A DNA stretch of 64,000 nucleotides from NCBI GenBank assembly GCA_964654695.1, contig CAZZKJ010000004.1:49854-113853 (forward strand), in the 5' to 3' direction. Source of the DNA: CAZZKJ01 sp964654695. Lineage in GTDB: Bacteria; Krumholzibacteriota; Krumholzibacteriia; WVZY01. Below the pieces are notes generated by a model. It worked only from the letters and a program-made list of their open reading frames with translations, was not told where the DNA came from and searched no databases. Below, in pieces: positions 28,262 to 36,117 of the stretch (the stretch's first letter is position 1; the number at the start of each line of letters is the position of its first letter). The position numbers were made by a program, and so were the translations under genes.

Positions 28262-30679
28262 TCAGCTGTCTTCCGCTTCGTAGAACTCCTTTATTTGTTC
28301 GGCGTTATTACGAAGTTTTTCATCAACCATAAAATGAACCGAGTTTTTTTCAAACTTTCCATCGGGCAGGCGCATTCCGGCGGGCCGGCCGGTTAGCAGT
28401 TCAATGCCTTCATCAATCGTATTTACTGCGAAAACATGAAACTTGCCCTTTTCAATAAATTCTATCACATCTTTTCTCAACATAAGATCCTTGATATTCC
28501 GTGAAGGGATCATTACTCCTTGAGAGCCCGTTAATCCGGAAGCATTGCAAACGTCAAAGAAACCTTCGATTTTTTCGTTAACGCCTCCGATCGGCTGTAT
28601 CTCTCCTTTTTGATTAACGGAACCCGTAACAGCCAGATCCTGGCGCAGCGGAATCTCGGCCAGGCTCGATAGAAGCGCATAGATTTCAGTGGAAGAGGCG
28701 CTGTCGCCGTCGATACCGCTGTAAGATTGCTCGAAACAGATACTAGCGCTCATGGTAAGGGGTTTATCCTGAGCATACTGTCTCCTCAGAAAACCTTCGA
28801 GGATCAGAACTCCTTTGTTGTGTGTCTTGCCGCTTAAATCGGCTTCCCTTTCGATATTGATTACGCCCGCCCGGCCCAGCGCCGTCTCCGTAGTGATCCG
28901 GCTCGGCCTGCCAAAAGAATAATCACCCAAATCATATACCGATAATCCATTGATCTGACCGATAGTCTTGTTTTTGACATCGAGTAGAATCGCTCCGTCT
29001 TCGATCATTTCCTGAACTTTTTCCTCGAAAAGATTAACACGGTGTATTCTCTCTGCAACCGCGCGCGCAACATGTTTCTCATCGACGATTTTACATTCTT
29101 CTTTCTTTGCCCAATAGCTGGATTCCCTGATGATATCCGCTATATCGCTGAACCTGGTTGATAGCTTGTTATTCTGTCCGGCCAGGCGTATCCCTTCTTC
29201 GATAATTGCCGCCACAGCCGTATTATAAAACGGCAGAAGATTGTCTTCTTCAGTCAAGTTCCGGACAAACTGAGAGTATTTATCCAGGTTTTCCTGCGTA
29301 TTTGGCATTACATCATCGAAATCCGCTTTGACTTTGAAAATCTTTCTGAAATCTTCATCATACGAATATAGCATTTGATAAGAATACGCATCTCCAATAA
29401 GAGCGATTTTTATATCGATTTCAATTGGTTCAGGTTTTATGGCGGAGTACTGTGTGAGAAAAAAGGCGTCGAATCCTTGAATTGAAACTTTTTGATTCTT
29501 GAGCGCCCGTTTGAGAGCCGGCCAGACTGCCGGTTCCTCTAAAACATCATTGAGGTTCAAAACCAGAAAGCCGCCGTTGGCGCGAATCAATGAGCCCGCC
29601 CGTATTCTGGTAAAATCGGATATATGGTCGCCCTTTGCATCCGAACGCCTCTCGATGGTGCCGAACAGGTTGCCGTAACTCGGCGCCGTTTCTATGATGA
29701 CGGGGACGCCCTTTGAACGCGAATTATCAACCAGGACATTAACCTCGAACTCCACTGATTCCTGCTTTGGCGAATCCCGATCCCCATCTTTATCGAGCGT
29801 CTCCTTGAACATATCCAGGTTTTCTATTATATGCTCTTCCAGGCTTTTCAAAAGGATTCGTACTTTTTTGTAATCGAATTTTTCAGTCGCATCTTTTACG
29901 CACATCTTGACAATCGGACTCACAGTATTTTTCTCCAGATCAGATATTTTATCGGCGACTTCCCTGTCAAGCTGTCGGCTTTCTCTGAGAAATTCCTCCA
30001 TCTTTGCAGCCAGGTCCTCATGATCCAATTGGATTTGAGTCAATTTCTCCGCCGACAGCTTGCCTTCCTCAACCATTGCCGGAAGCTTCTCCATTGCTAC
30101 TGCCTGGCCTTCGATCAAAGGCATTATCTCGGGCCTTGTAAAAGGTCCGTACTGAACCTCGAATAGCGAGAATCCCTTTTCGGCGATGGTTTTTTCGAAT
30201 CGTGTCGCGATGACGTTTCTCTTTTCTTTGAAATCCTCCAATACCCGTTTCTGTTTCTCCTTGAACTTTTCATCTTCTAAAACTTGGGGAATATGCCTCA
30301 TTAATGTGGAAAACATGTCGGCCATTTCTCTTTTGAATTTTACACCTTTGCCGGACGGCAGCATAATGCAGATGGGCATGTCGGGAGCATTGAAATTATG
30401 AACATAGCAAATATCACTTAATTCTTTTTCTTCCATCTCCATGCTTTGCAAAAGACGCTTTATAGTAGTCGATTTCCCCGTGCCCGTGAGCCCGGATACA
30501 AAGATGTTATAGCCCCGTGTTTTCATTTCGAGGCCCAGTTTAATTGCATTTATCGCCCGCTCCTGACCGATAATATCTCCGCAGCAGGGCAGTTCGGCGG
30601 TGGTTTCAAAATTCAATTTATTTGGATCGCATTTCCATCTCAATTGCTCTACGGCGATTTCATTTGGGGATTTTTTCAT
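28262..30679 (-). CDS. Lon-related ATP-dependent serine protease (AAA + S16)
   Basis: About 805 residues from the ATG at 30679, which has AAGGAG upstream; an in-frame start at 30712 lacks one. N-terminal AAA region with Walker A GLTGTGKST near residue 65 and a long helical insertion (about residues 120-290), Walker B-like NGGFLVLNLND near residue 370, and a C-terminal S16 protease domain with GIDGDSASSTE (catalytic Ser) and PIGGVNEKIEGF (catalytic Lys). This is the LonB-like, cytosolic LonC/PrkA-type group common in Deltaproteobacteria and relatives, not housekeeping LonA. It degrades regulatory or misfolded proteins. Co-transcribed with queG. Confidence 0.92.
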   Translation of the reverse strand: MKKSPNEIAVEQLRWKCDPNKLNFETTAELPCCGDIIGQERAINAIKLGLEMKTRGYNIFVSGLTGTGKSTTIKRLLQSMEMEEKELSDICYVHNFNAPDMPICIMLPSGKGVKFKREMADMFSTLMRHIPQVLEDEKFKEKQKRVLEDFKEKRNVIATRFEKTIAEKGFSLFEVQYGPFTRPEIMPLIEGQAVAMEKLPAMVEEGKLSAEKLTQIQLDHEDLAAKMEEFLRESRQLDREVADKISDLEKNTVSPIVKMCVKDATEKFDYKKVRILLKSLEEHIIENLDMFKETLDKDGDRDSPKQESVEFEVNVLVDNSRSKGVPVIIETAPSYGNLFGTIERRSDAKGDHISDFTRIRAGSLIRANGGFLVLNLNDVLEEPAVWPALKRALKNQKVSIQGFDAFFLTQYSAIKPEPIEIDIKIALIGDAYSYQMLYSYDEDFRKIFKVKADFDDVMPNTQENLDKYSQFVRNLTEEDNLLPFYNTAVAAIIEEGIRLAGQNNKLSTRFSDIADIIRESSYWAKKEECKIVDEKHVARAVAERIHRVNLFEEKVQEMIEDGAILLDVKNKTIGQINGLSVYDLGDYSFGRPSRITTETALGRAGVINIEREADLSGKTHNKGVLILEGFLRRQYAQDKPLTMSASICFEQSYSGIDGDSASSTEIYALLSSLAEIPLRQDLAVTGSVNQKGEIQPIGGVNEKIEGFFDVCNASGLTGSQGVMIPSRNIKDLMLRKDVIEFIEKGKFHVFAVNTIDEGIELLTGRPAGMRLPDGKFEKNSVHFMVDEKLRNNAEQIKEFYEAEDS

Positions 30680-30997
30680 TGGATAGGATCTCCTTCTGCG
30701 GATAATTACCATATAAACTCAATAAAAAAACTTCTAATAATCTAAAATCATTTAGGCTTTCCGGCGCGCCGCGGGGTGCTTGCCGCAGTTCCAGCGTGGG
30801 GAACTTGCATCTTGCCACCAGAACGGCTGTAAAACCGGACCCGCGGAATCCATTTCGAATATAATACAATAATACATAGATAGTTACAAAGCCAGGCATT
30901 ATTACGGCTTTTGGCACGTTATTTTCTTTTTCGTTGGGGAAAAACTACCCTGCACCTTAAAACTTTCTCTGCGGGAAATAAGCGAGGCATACATATT
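30680..30997. other. Divergent intergenic region between lon-like gene and pilin
   Basis: About 318 bp. It contains GC-rich inverted segments near 30760-30800 without a clear terminator, and on the plus strand a TTGGCACG at 30911-30918 that could be a sigma-54 -24 element (listed separately). No RNA gene recognised. Confidence 0.4.
30912..30926 (+). promoter_or_regulatory. Possible sigma-54 (-24/-12) promoter of the pilin gene
   Basis: TGGCAC (30912-30917), five bases, then TTTC (30923-30926); the consensus is TGGCAC-N5-TTGC. The -24 half is perfect, the -12 half has TC instead of GC. Pilin genes are often sigma-54 dependent, and an NtrC-type regulator is encoded at 41041-42411. Weak evidence. 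Confidence 0.3.
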
Positions 30998-31414
30998 TTG
31001 TCAAAATATAGATGCAGATCCGGATTTACGCTGGTCGAATTAGCAATAGTCCTGACCATAATAGGGCTTCTTGCAGGAATCACGATACCCAATTACATGA
31101 ACTTTGCCGAAAGAGCGAAGGAATCAGCCGTCAAAGAAAACATGCATCTCTTTCAAATAGCGATGGAAGATTATGCTATTACATTCGCAGGCACTTATCC
31201 GGGCCCCGGAGAAGAAGCGGCGCTTTTGAATCTGATGCCCAATGCTTCGGCACCGCTAAATCCTTTTACCAAAAATCCGACAAATCTCGTATGGAACGGC
31301 GATCCCGGAACCCAGGGACAAATCAGCATCACCAACCTGGCAGGAGGAGGCTACTTGATAAAAGGATACGGTGCTAACGGTATTTTGACATCCGCCATAC
31401 AGCTTGGAGATTGA
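30998..31414 (+). CDS. Type IV pilin / type II pseudopilin
   Basis: About 138 residues from the TTG at 30998; a longer frame from 30911 would start inside the putative promoter. The prepilin signal is short and basic (SKYRCRSG) followed by FTLVELAIVLTIIGLLAGITIPNY, with Gly before Phe+1 and Glu+5 as needed for prepilin peptidase cleavage and assembly. The soluble domain is short (about 100 residues) with a PGPGEEAALLNLMP segment, similar to GspG/PilA-like proteins. It stands alone, converging with the ECF transporter operon. Confidence 0.88.
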   Translation: MSKYRCRSGFTLVELAIVLTIIGLLAGITIPNYMNFAERAKESAVKENMHLFQIAMEDYAITFAGTYPGPGEEAALLNLMPNASAPLNPFTKNPTNLVWNGDPGTQGQISITNLAGGGYLIKGYGANGILTSAIQLGD

Positions 31415-31483
31415 TTTTGCTCTTACCGCCTCTGCTTTGCCGATGTTGAAACACATTCCGAATCTTGCTTCGTTCAACTAATT

Positions 31484-32254
31484 TTATCTCCGCACGGAAT
31501 CTTCTTCACGGGCCGACAGGTACCCCTGGCGCCGGAGGGGAAGTTCGAGCATGCATTTCCGCAGTAGTTCCTCCTTGCCCAGGATTTCATGTGCAGGCCC
31601 GTCCGCGTGAATTCGGCCTTCAAAAATCAGTATGCACCGCATCGCCGTTTCCGCGGCCAGATCCATATCGTGTGTTGCAAAGATCATGCTTCTGCGATCT
31701 TTCTTCATGAACTCAATGAATGCCTTCCTTTGGAAGGGATCCAGTCCTCCGCCGGGCTCATCCATTATTAAGATCTCCGGTTTCGCGGCGAGGATGCCGG
31801 CAAGGGCGACTCGTTTCTTTTCTCCGTTGCTGAGCTGGAACGGAGATTTGCCGGACAAATGCAAAATATCGAATTCCTTCAATATTTCAACAGTCCTGGT
31901 TTCGACCTCAATTTTATCGAGGCCGAGGCATTTCGGCCCGAAAGCCACATCATCGAATACCGTTTTGCAAAACAACTGGTCATCGGAGCTTTGGAATAAG
32001 AACCCCATGCAGCGGCGAAGCTCGGCGAGGTTGTTCTTTCCAACGGGCGTCCCTTCATAAAAAACCGTGCCGCGTGATTGAATCAATCCTGCAATCGCCA
32101 GAAGAAGCGTGGTTTTCCCCGCCCCATTCGGGCCGATCACCGCAATTTTTTCTCCGCGCTTTAAACCGAAAGAAACTCCGTCCACGACGATTTTTTTCGA
32201 ATTGTAAGTATGTGTAATTCTTTCCAGGTATAGGAGGAAGTTCTTTGTTTTCAT
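31484..32254 (-). CDS. cbiO: Ni/Co ECF transporter ATP-binding protein
   Basis: A 256-residue ABC ATPase: Walker A GPNGAGKTT near residue 39, Q-loop FLFQSSDDQLF near residue 85, signature LSNGEKKRVALAG near residue 141 and Walker B ILIMDEPGGGLDP near residue 160. It powers the CbiM/CbiN/CbiQ complex. It starts three bases after the cbiQ stop, the last gene of the cbiM-N-Q-O run. Confidence 0.94.
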   Translation of the reverse strand: MKTKNFLLYLERITHTYNSKKIVVDGVSFGLKRGEKIAVIGPNGAGKTTLLLAIAGLIQSRGTVFYEGTPVGKNNLAELRRCMGFLFQSSDDQLFCKTVFDDVAFGPKCLGLDKIEVETRTVEILKEFDILHLSGKSPFQLSNGEKKRVALAGILAAKPEILIMDEPGGGLDPFQRKAFIEFMKKDRRSMIFATHDMDLAAETAMRCILIFEGRIHADGPAHEILGKEELLRKCMLELPLRRQGYLSAREEDSVRR

Positions 32255-32257
32255 GAC

Positions 32258-33013
32258 TCATAATTCCGTTCGGACCGCCCATATGCGCGCGGCCGCAATA
32301 AAAAGCATTAACGCCGAAACCAGCGTGAAGTTGACCGCCGTATTCCCTTCGGAACGGCCCGCGGATTCCGAGTACCCCCTGGCGCGCATGGCAATGTATA
32401 TCCTTTCCGCCGCCGCAACCGCTCGCAGAAACAGCGCGCCCACGCTTCCGGCCGGCAGTTTGATTCTATCCAAATATGACGAGTTCAACTGTCTTGCCCT
32501 TCGCGCGGCAAGAAACCTTGAAACATCACTGCGGAAAATGTGCAGGAAATTGAGCATGATGCTCATGCAAATAACGGCGGGTTTGGTAACACCGATCTTT
32601 TCGAGCACTTCAATGAATTCGCGAAGAAGAATCCCGTGCATAACTGCGGCGCCCACAATAACAGCAATAATAGTCCTCGAAACGATCAGCAGCACGATGG
32701 GAATGCTGTCCTCGTAATAATATATCGCAAACGGTGCCGACATCAGAACTTTCCTTTCCCCCGCTCCTCTAATGAATACCTGCAGAGAGACAAGAACAAG
32801 CATAGGCATAATGAACATGCTTATGCCGGCGAGACGCTTTAATCCGATCCCGTAATAAATCACCAGGCCGGCAGCAAGAGGGCCGAAAATGATAAGCGAC
32901 TCCCACTGTTCCAGGGACACTGTGGCGATTCCAGGGACAGCAATAACGAAAATCGCCAATCTGTTGAATGCGTTTGATGACGGCATTTCGGATTTAGCGG
33001 GGTCGCATCTCAT
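32258..33013 (-). CDS. cbiQ: ECF transporter transmembrane protein
   Basis: A 251-residue membrane protein of the ECF T-component family with 5-6 hydrophobic segments and the coupling motifs ARRARQ near residue 168 and RAVAAAERIYIAMRARGY near residue 202, the A-R-G type helices that contact the ATPases. Part of the cbiMNQO operon, three bases after the cbiN-like gene. Confidence 0.92.
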   Translation of the reverse strand: MRCDPAKSEMPSSNAFNRLAIFVIAVPGIATVSLEQWESLIIFGPLAAGLVIYYGIGLKRLAGISMFIMPMLVLVSLQVFIRGAGERKVLMSAPFAIYYYEDSIPIVLLIVSRTIIAVIVGAAVMHGILLREFIEVLEKIGVTKPAVICMSIMLNFLHIFRSDVSRFLAARRARQLNSSYLDRIKLPAGSVGALFLRAVAAAERIYIAMRARGYSESAGRSEGNTAVNFTLVSALMLFIAAARIWAVRTEL

Positions 33014-33016
33014 GAT

Positions 33017-33334
33017 TCAATCTTCCGGTAAAGAAGAAATGGCCTTATCCCGGGACCGGCGCCGGTTCAATATTCTCCACACCACGCAGGGCATAAACAT
33101 TGACGCAATGCCCGCAAATCCCAGAAGAGTTTTTGATTGCGAAGAATACTTCGATCCGCCGAATCCTCCCGGACTGCCCGGCTCCGCTCGGCGAAGACCG
33201 AACCGCTCCAAGACGGTTTGGAGGCCGTCGGGCAAAGTAGAAGATACCGGCACGAGAAAAATTATAATTATGACGGCTGCAGCCAGCGCAACCGCCGGCA
33301 CCAAAAGTTTTCTCTTCCTTGGACGCAATTTCAT
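33017..33334 (-). CDS. cbiN: CbiN/PDGLE-type small membrane component
   Basis: A 105-residue protein with two hydrophobic segments (LLVPAVALAAAVIIIIFLV near the start and TLLGFAGIASMFMPCVVW near the end) and a STLPDGLQ segment between them, the PDGLE signature of the accessory component that works with CbiM/NikM in nickel or cobalt uptake. Its start overlaps the cbiM stop. Confidence 0.85.
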   Translation of the reverse strand: MKLRPRKRKLLVPAVALAAAVIIIIFLVPVSSTLPDGLQTVLERFGLRRAEPGSPGGFGGSKYSSQSKTLLGFAGIASMFMPCVVWRILNRRRSRDKAISSLPED

Positions 33335-33981
33335 ACAACCGGCCTTTTTCCCCTCAATACCGAAATGAGGTCCCTATCTGCTTCATAGAGAAAAACCACT
33401 ATGAGACCAGTCAAAAGCCCTTCCCCAAGTCCAATTACCAAATGAACGCCGCACATCGCGGGCACTACCACGGATAACGGAACCGCTCCGGATAAAGCCA
33501 ACTCGAGCGACACTGATAAAGCGCACATTATTACTGAAATCCAAGAAGATATTATCACGGCCGCGTGAAAAGCTTTAGCGCCCGTATATATTTTCATAAG
33601 AATTCTGAAGCTCAGCCAGGCCGACAAAGTCCCTATGAACGCCATGTTGACGATGTTTATGCCCAGTGCCGTTATCCCCCCGTCCTGCAGAATGAAGCAT
33701 TGAACGATCAGCACCATGGACATAGCCGCTATTCCAAGCATCGGGCCCAGGATAAGAGCGCACAACGCGGCCCCCAGCAGGTGCCCGCTTACTCCGCCCG
33801 GCACCGGGAAATTGACCATTTGCGCCGCAAAAACGAAGGCGGCTGTAACACCCATAATTGGAGCAGTTTTGTTGTTGAAGATTCTCGCCAATCTTCTGAG
33901 GATTACAAACAGAGACACCGACGCTGCGGACCAGCCCGCCGCGCTCACCTTTACGCTCAAAAGTCCATCTGGAATATGCAT
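33331..33981 (-). CDS. cbiM: Ni/Co ECF transporter substrate-binding membrane protein
   Basis: A 216-residue membrane protein beginning MHIPDGLLS; the free N-terminus and His2 bind the metal in CbiM/NikM. Further family features are PVPGGVSGHLLGAAL near residue 59 and a LGINIVNMAFIGT segment near residue 106. It is the first gene of the four-gene operon. A nikR remnant directly upstream suggests that the substrate is nickel rather than cobalt, although the CbiM name is kept as the closest family match. Confidence 0.93.
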   Translation of the reverse strand: MHIPDGLLSVKVSAAGWSAASVSLFVILRRLARIFNNKTAPIMGVTAAFVFAAQMVNFPVPGGVSGHLLGAALCALILGPMLGIAAMSMVLIVQCFILQDGGITALGINIVNMAFIGTLSAWLSFRILMKIYTGAKAFHAAVIISSWISVIMCALSVSLELALSGAVPLSVVVPAMCGVHLVIGLGEGLLTGLIVVFLYEADRDLISVLRGKRPVV

Positions 33982-34065
33982 AACGCAGGAGTCCCGCTAA
34001 AGAGTTCAAAACAACAGCAGCAGTATCGGGACATCCTTATGGAAGTCCGCGGTCATAAACATAAC

Positions 34066-34200
34066 TCAAACTCCGATACTCCCGGCTTTATCGGATGATG
34101 ATTCGCGGGCAAGAGCAGTTTTGATCAGATCCCTTATCGCTTCGGAACGGCTGCCGCAACCTTTTTATAACATTCTTCTTCCGATTTCGGCGGAGGAGAG
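34066..34200 (-). pseudogene. nikR: Remnant of a NikR-type ribbon-helix-helix regulator
   Basis: A minus-strand frame bounded by stops (TAA at 34165-34167, TGA at 34066-34068) reads GCGSRSEAIRDLIKTALAR, an almost textbook match to the NikR DNA-binding helix and its following turn. Upstream, a +1 shift at an AAAAAGG run gives EEECYKK, fitting the preceding helix; no intact start or beta strand was found. After the TGA only a vague VMFMTADFHKD resembles the metal domain. NikR normally represses nickel uptake genes, and this remnant sits directly upstream of cbiM. I infer a decayed regulator; an assembly indel could also break it. Confidence 0.55.
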
Positions 34201-34316
34201 TGTAACACAGATAATATTTTCGTGCTAGTTGATTTCCGGTGTTTCAGGGCAAAATTGAGATGGCAGGTCCGGATACGATCTGGTATTGTTATTGATCTCG
34301 AACGTATGCTTCAGCT

Positions 34317-34916
34317 ATGATGCCGTCATCGAGTCCGAACCCGCAAACCGAACGCGATTGGGAAGAAATGGCCTGGATTGAAGTTATAAAAGAAGACGAC
34401 GCTCGGGGTTATCTTAAAACCCTGTATAAGAAATTCGGCAATCCTTTCGAGGGCGTTGACAACATCCTCAAGATACATAGTCTCAATCCTGAATCCCTTA
34501 AATACCATTATGATCTCTACAAACATCTTTCTTCGGGCCGGTCCGGTCTCAGCAGGATGCAAAGGGAAATGATAGCCGTCGTTGTGTCCGGCGCAAACAA
34601 CTGCCATTACTGAGTGACCCACCACGCGAAGAGTCTCTTCCGATTAACCAAGAATAAGAACCTCGTCGAATCAATCCAGAGCGACTTCAGAAACGCTGAT
34701 ATCGGACAGAAAGATACGGTCATGCTGGAATACGCGGAAAAACTCGCCGTCTCTCCATGGAAAGCAGAGAAAAGTGACTGTGATCAATTGAGAAATGCCG
34801 GGTTCAAGGATGCGGATATTCTCGACATCGTTCAAGTGGCGGCCTATTTTTCATTCGTGAACCGCATTGCCAGCGGTCTCGGGGTTGAATTAGAAAAGTA
34901 TTGGGAAGAAAAGTGA
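34317..34916 (+). CDS. AhpD/CMD-like peroxidase-related selenoprotein (CxxU)
   Basis: One frame of 200 codons with a single in-frame TGA at 34611-34613. Before it: SGANNCHY; after it, without a gap, VTHHAKSLFRL. The family active site is N-x-C-x-Y-C-V-x-H-H, so the TGA replaces the resolving/peroxidatic second Cys, giving C-H-Y-Sec at residues 96-99. A GTC-loop hairpin lies 14 bases downstream of the TGA. AhpD-like selenoproteins of this kind are established in bacteria. It should reduce hydroperoxides. The family usually begins MAWIxVI, which matches an ATG at 34368; the upstream ATG at 34317 is the longest start and neither has a strong ribosome site. Confidence 0.88.
34628..34640 (+). promoter_or_regulatory. 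SECIS-like hairpin of the AhpD-like gene
   Basis: GAAGA-GTC-TCTTC: five perfect pairs with a GTC loop, the loop starting 19 bases after the UGA. Position and loop agree with known bacterial SECIS elements, in which a short stem presents an apical G(U) for SelB. Confidence 0.65.
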
Positions 34917-34980
34917 TTAGGCGCGAATCGTTCTTTTCGATCGCTTCCGGCATTTAGATCTGGAATTTATCCGATAAAGT

Positions 34981-36072
34981 TCAAGGCAGGAATCTTTCCG
35001 GATGCTTTATCTTTTCCGGAAGGTAATTATCGATAACGTAATTCAATCCGTGCTTGGCCAGCGCCTGTTGTTCCGCCCTTACTCCCATCTTGATCATTCG
35101 CTCCAGGGCTCTTTGCCACGGATTATGATGAAGCACAAAAGGATCATTCTTAAGAGCATCCTTCGCTCTTTTTATATCAACTTCCTTGAGGGGATGTGTG
35201 GGGAGTTCGTATTTAATAATATCATTTGGAGTTATACCCAGGAACTTTGCCTGCGGCACGCAAAAATATTCGTTTAAATGAGCTGAATTACCGCTGCCCA
35301 CTTTAAGCGTGCGGTAGATGTTGCTCATCCCGTACGGATCACCGTCGACAAAAACATAAACCGGCAGCTTTTTCTTGTCGGACAGCCTCCTTATAAAACG
35401 CCTGCATGCGCGAGTCGGCACACCTCCCATGGATACCAGGATGCAGTCGGCTTTTTTCCAATAGCTGTGCTTCACCAGGCGTTGGAACATTCCCGCCGTT
35501 TCTATAGCGAGAATAAAAGTCGCTTTCGTTTCAAAATCAAGCTCCTCAACGGATATGGGAATCGAGTATGCTCCGCTTCCGAATTTCGTGCAGTCGATTT
35601 TCAAAGATTTCCCAGTATCACGATCCTTATCGATTACTACAAGTTTTCCTGCGACCTCTCCACCTTTTTCTTCGGGAATAAACCCCAGCTGCTCGCGGTT
35701 CAATCCGAAGAATGCCTCTATGTCATCCATGACTGTATCCGATTCGGTCTGCTCATTGAACCTCGCCGCATCCCAGTTTTTCGATACGTAATAGGCTTCC
35801 CTTTTAGTGGCTATATCATTGGTTTCAGCTAATTCTTTCGACAGGGCCATCATGCGCAGCGACTGCGCGTAGGTTTTTACTGTATTAACGGTGAGGGTTC
35901 GCTCCTTTTTCTTGCCGCGCATCTCGAAAAAACCTCTCCGCGGGTGATAGCGGACGTTCGAAAGCGACCGGAGCGGGAGTTTCATGGAAGGTTTATTTCC
36001 TTTCAGGATAGAATCCTTGACCCTCTTCGCTTCACTCTTGATAAGCTTGGCAACTTTCTCGGTGGACGACAA
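34981..36072 (-). CDS. top6A: DNA topoisomerase VI subunit A
   Basis: A 363-residue Spo11-like cleaving subunit. The catalytic tyrosine lies in TKREAYYVSKN near residue 93; the Toprim metal site is seen as AIETAGMF near residue 200 and VFVDGDPYGM near residue 247. Topoisomerase VI relaxes and decatenates DNA by a two-strand cut. It is universal in archaea and plants but found only sporadically in bacteria. The gene lies 45 bp downstream of subunit B on the same strand and converges with the AhpD-like gene. Confidence 0.95.
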   Translation of the reverse strand: MSSTEKVAKLIKSEAKRVKDSILKGNKPSMKLPLRSLSNVRYHPRRGFFEMRGKKKERTLTVNTVKTYAQSLRMMALSKELAETNDIATKREAYYVSKNWDAARFNEQTESDTVMDDIEAFFGLNREQLGFIPEEKGGEVAGKLVVIDKDRDTGKSLKIDCTKFGSGAYSIPISVEELDFETKATFILAIETAGMFQRLVKHSYWKKADCILVSMGGVPTRACRRFIRRLSDKKKLPVYVFVDGDPYGMSNIYRTLKVGSGNSAHLNEYFCVPQAKFLGITPNDIIKYELPTHPLKEVDIKRAKDALKNDPFVLHHNPWQRALERMIKMGVRAEQQALAKHGLNYVIDNYLPEKIKHPERFLP

Positions 36073-36117
36073 CGACTGCTCCTTTGCATTATGAACTGTT
36101 TGCCGGATTGCGCGGAA

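Noticed and set aside
34066..34068. TGA in the nikR remnant as a third selenocysteine codon
   Set aside because: There is no Cys at that point in NikR, the frame is also broken upstream, and the sequence after it does not match the family well.
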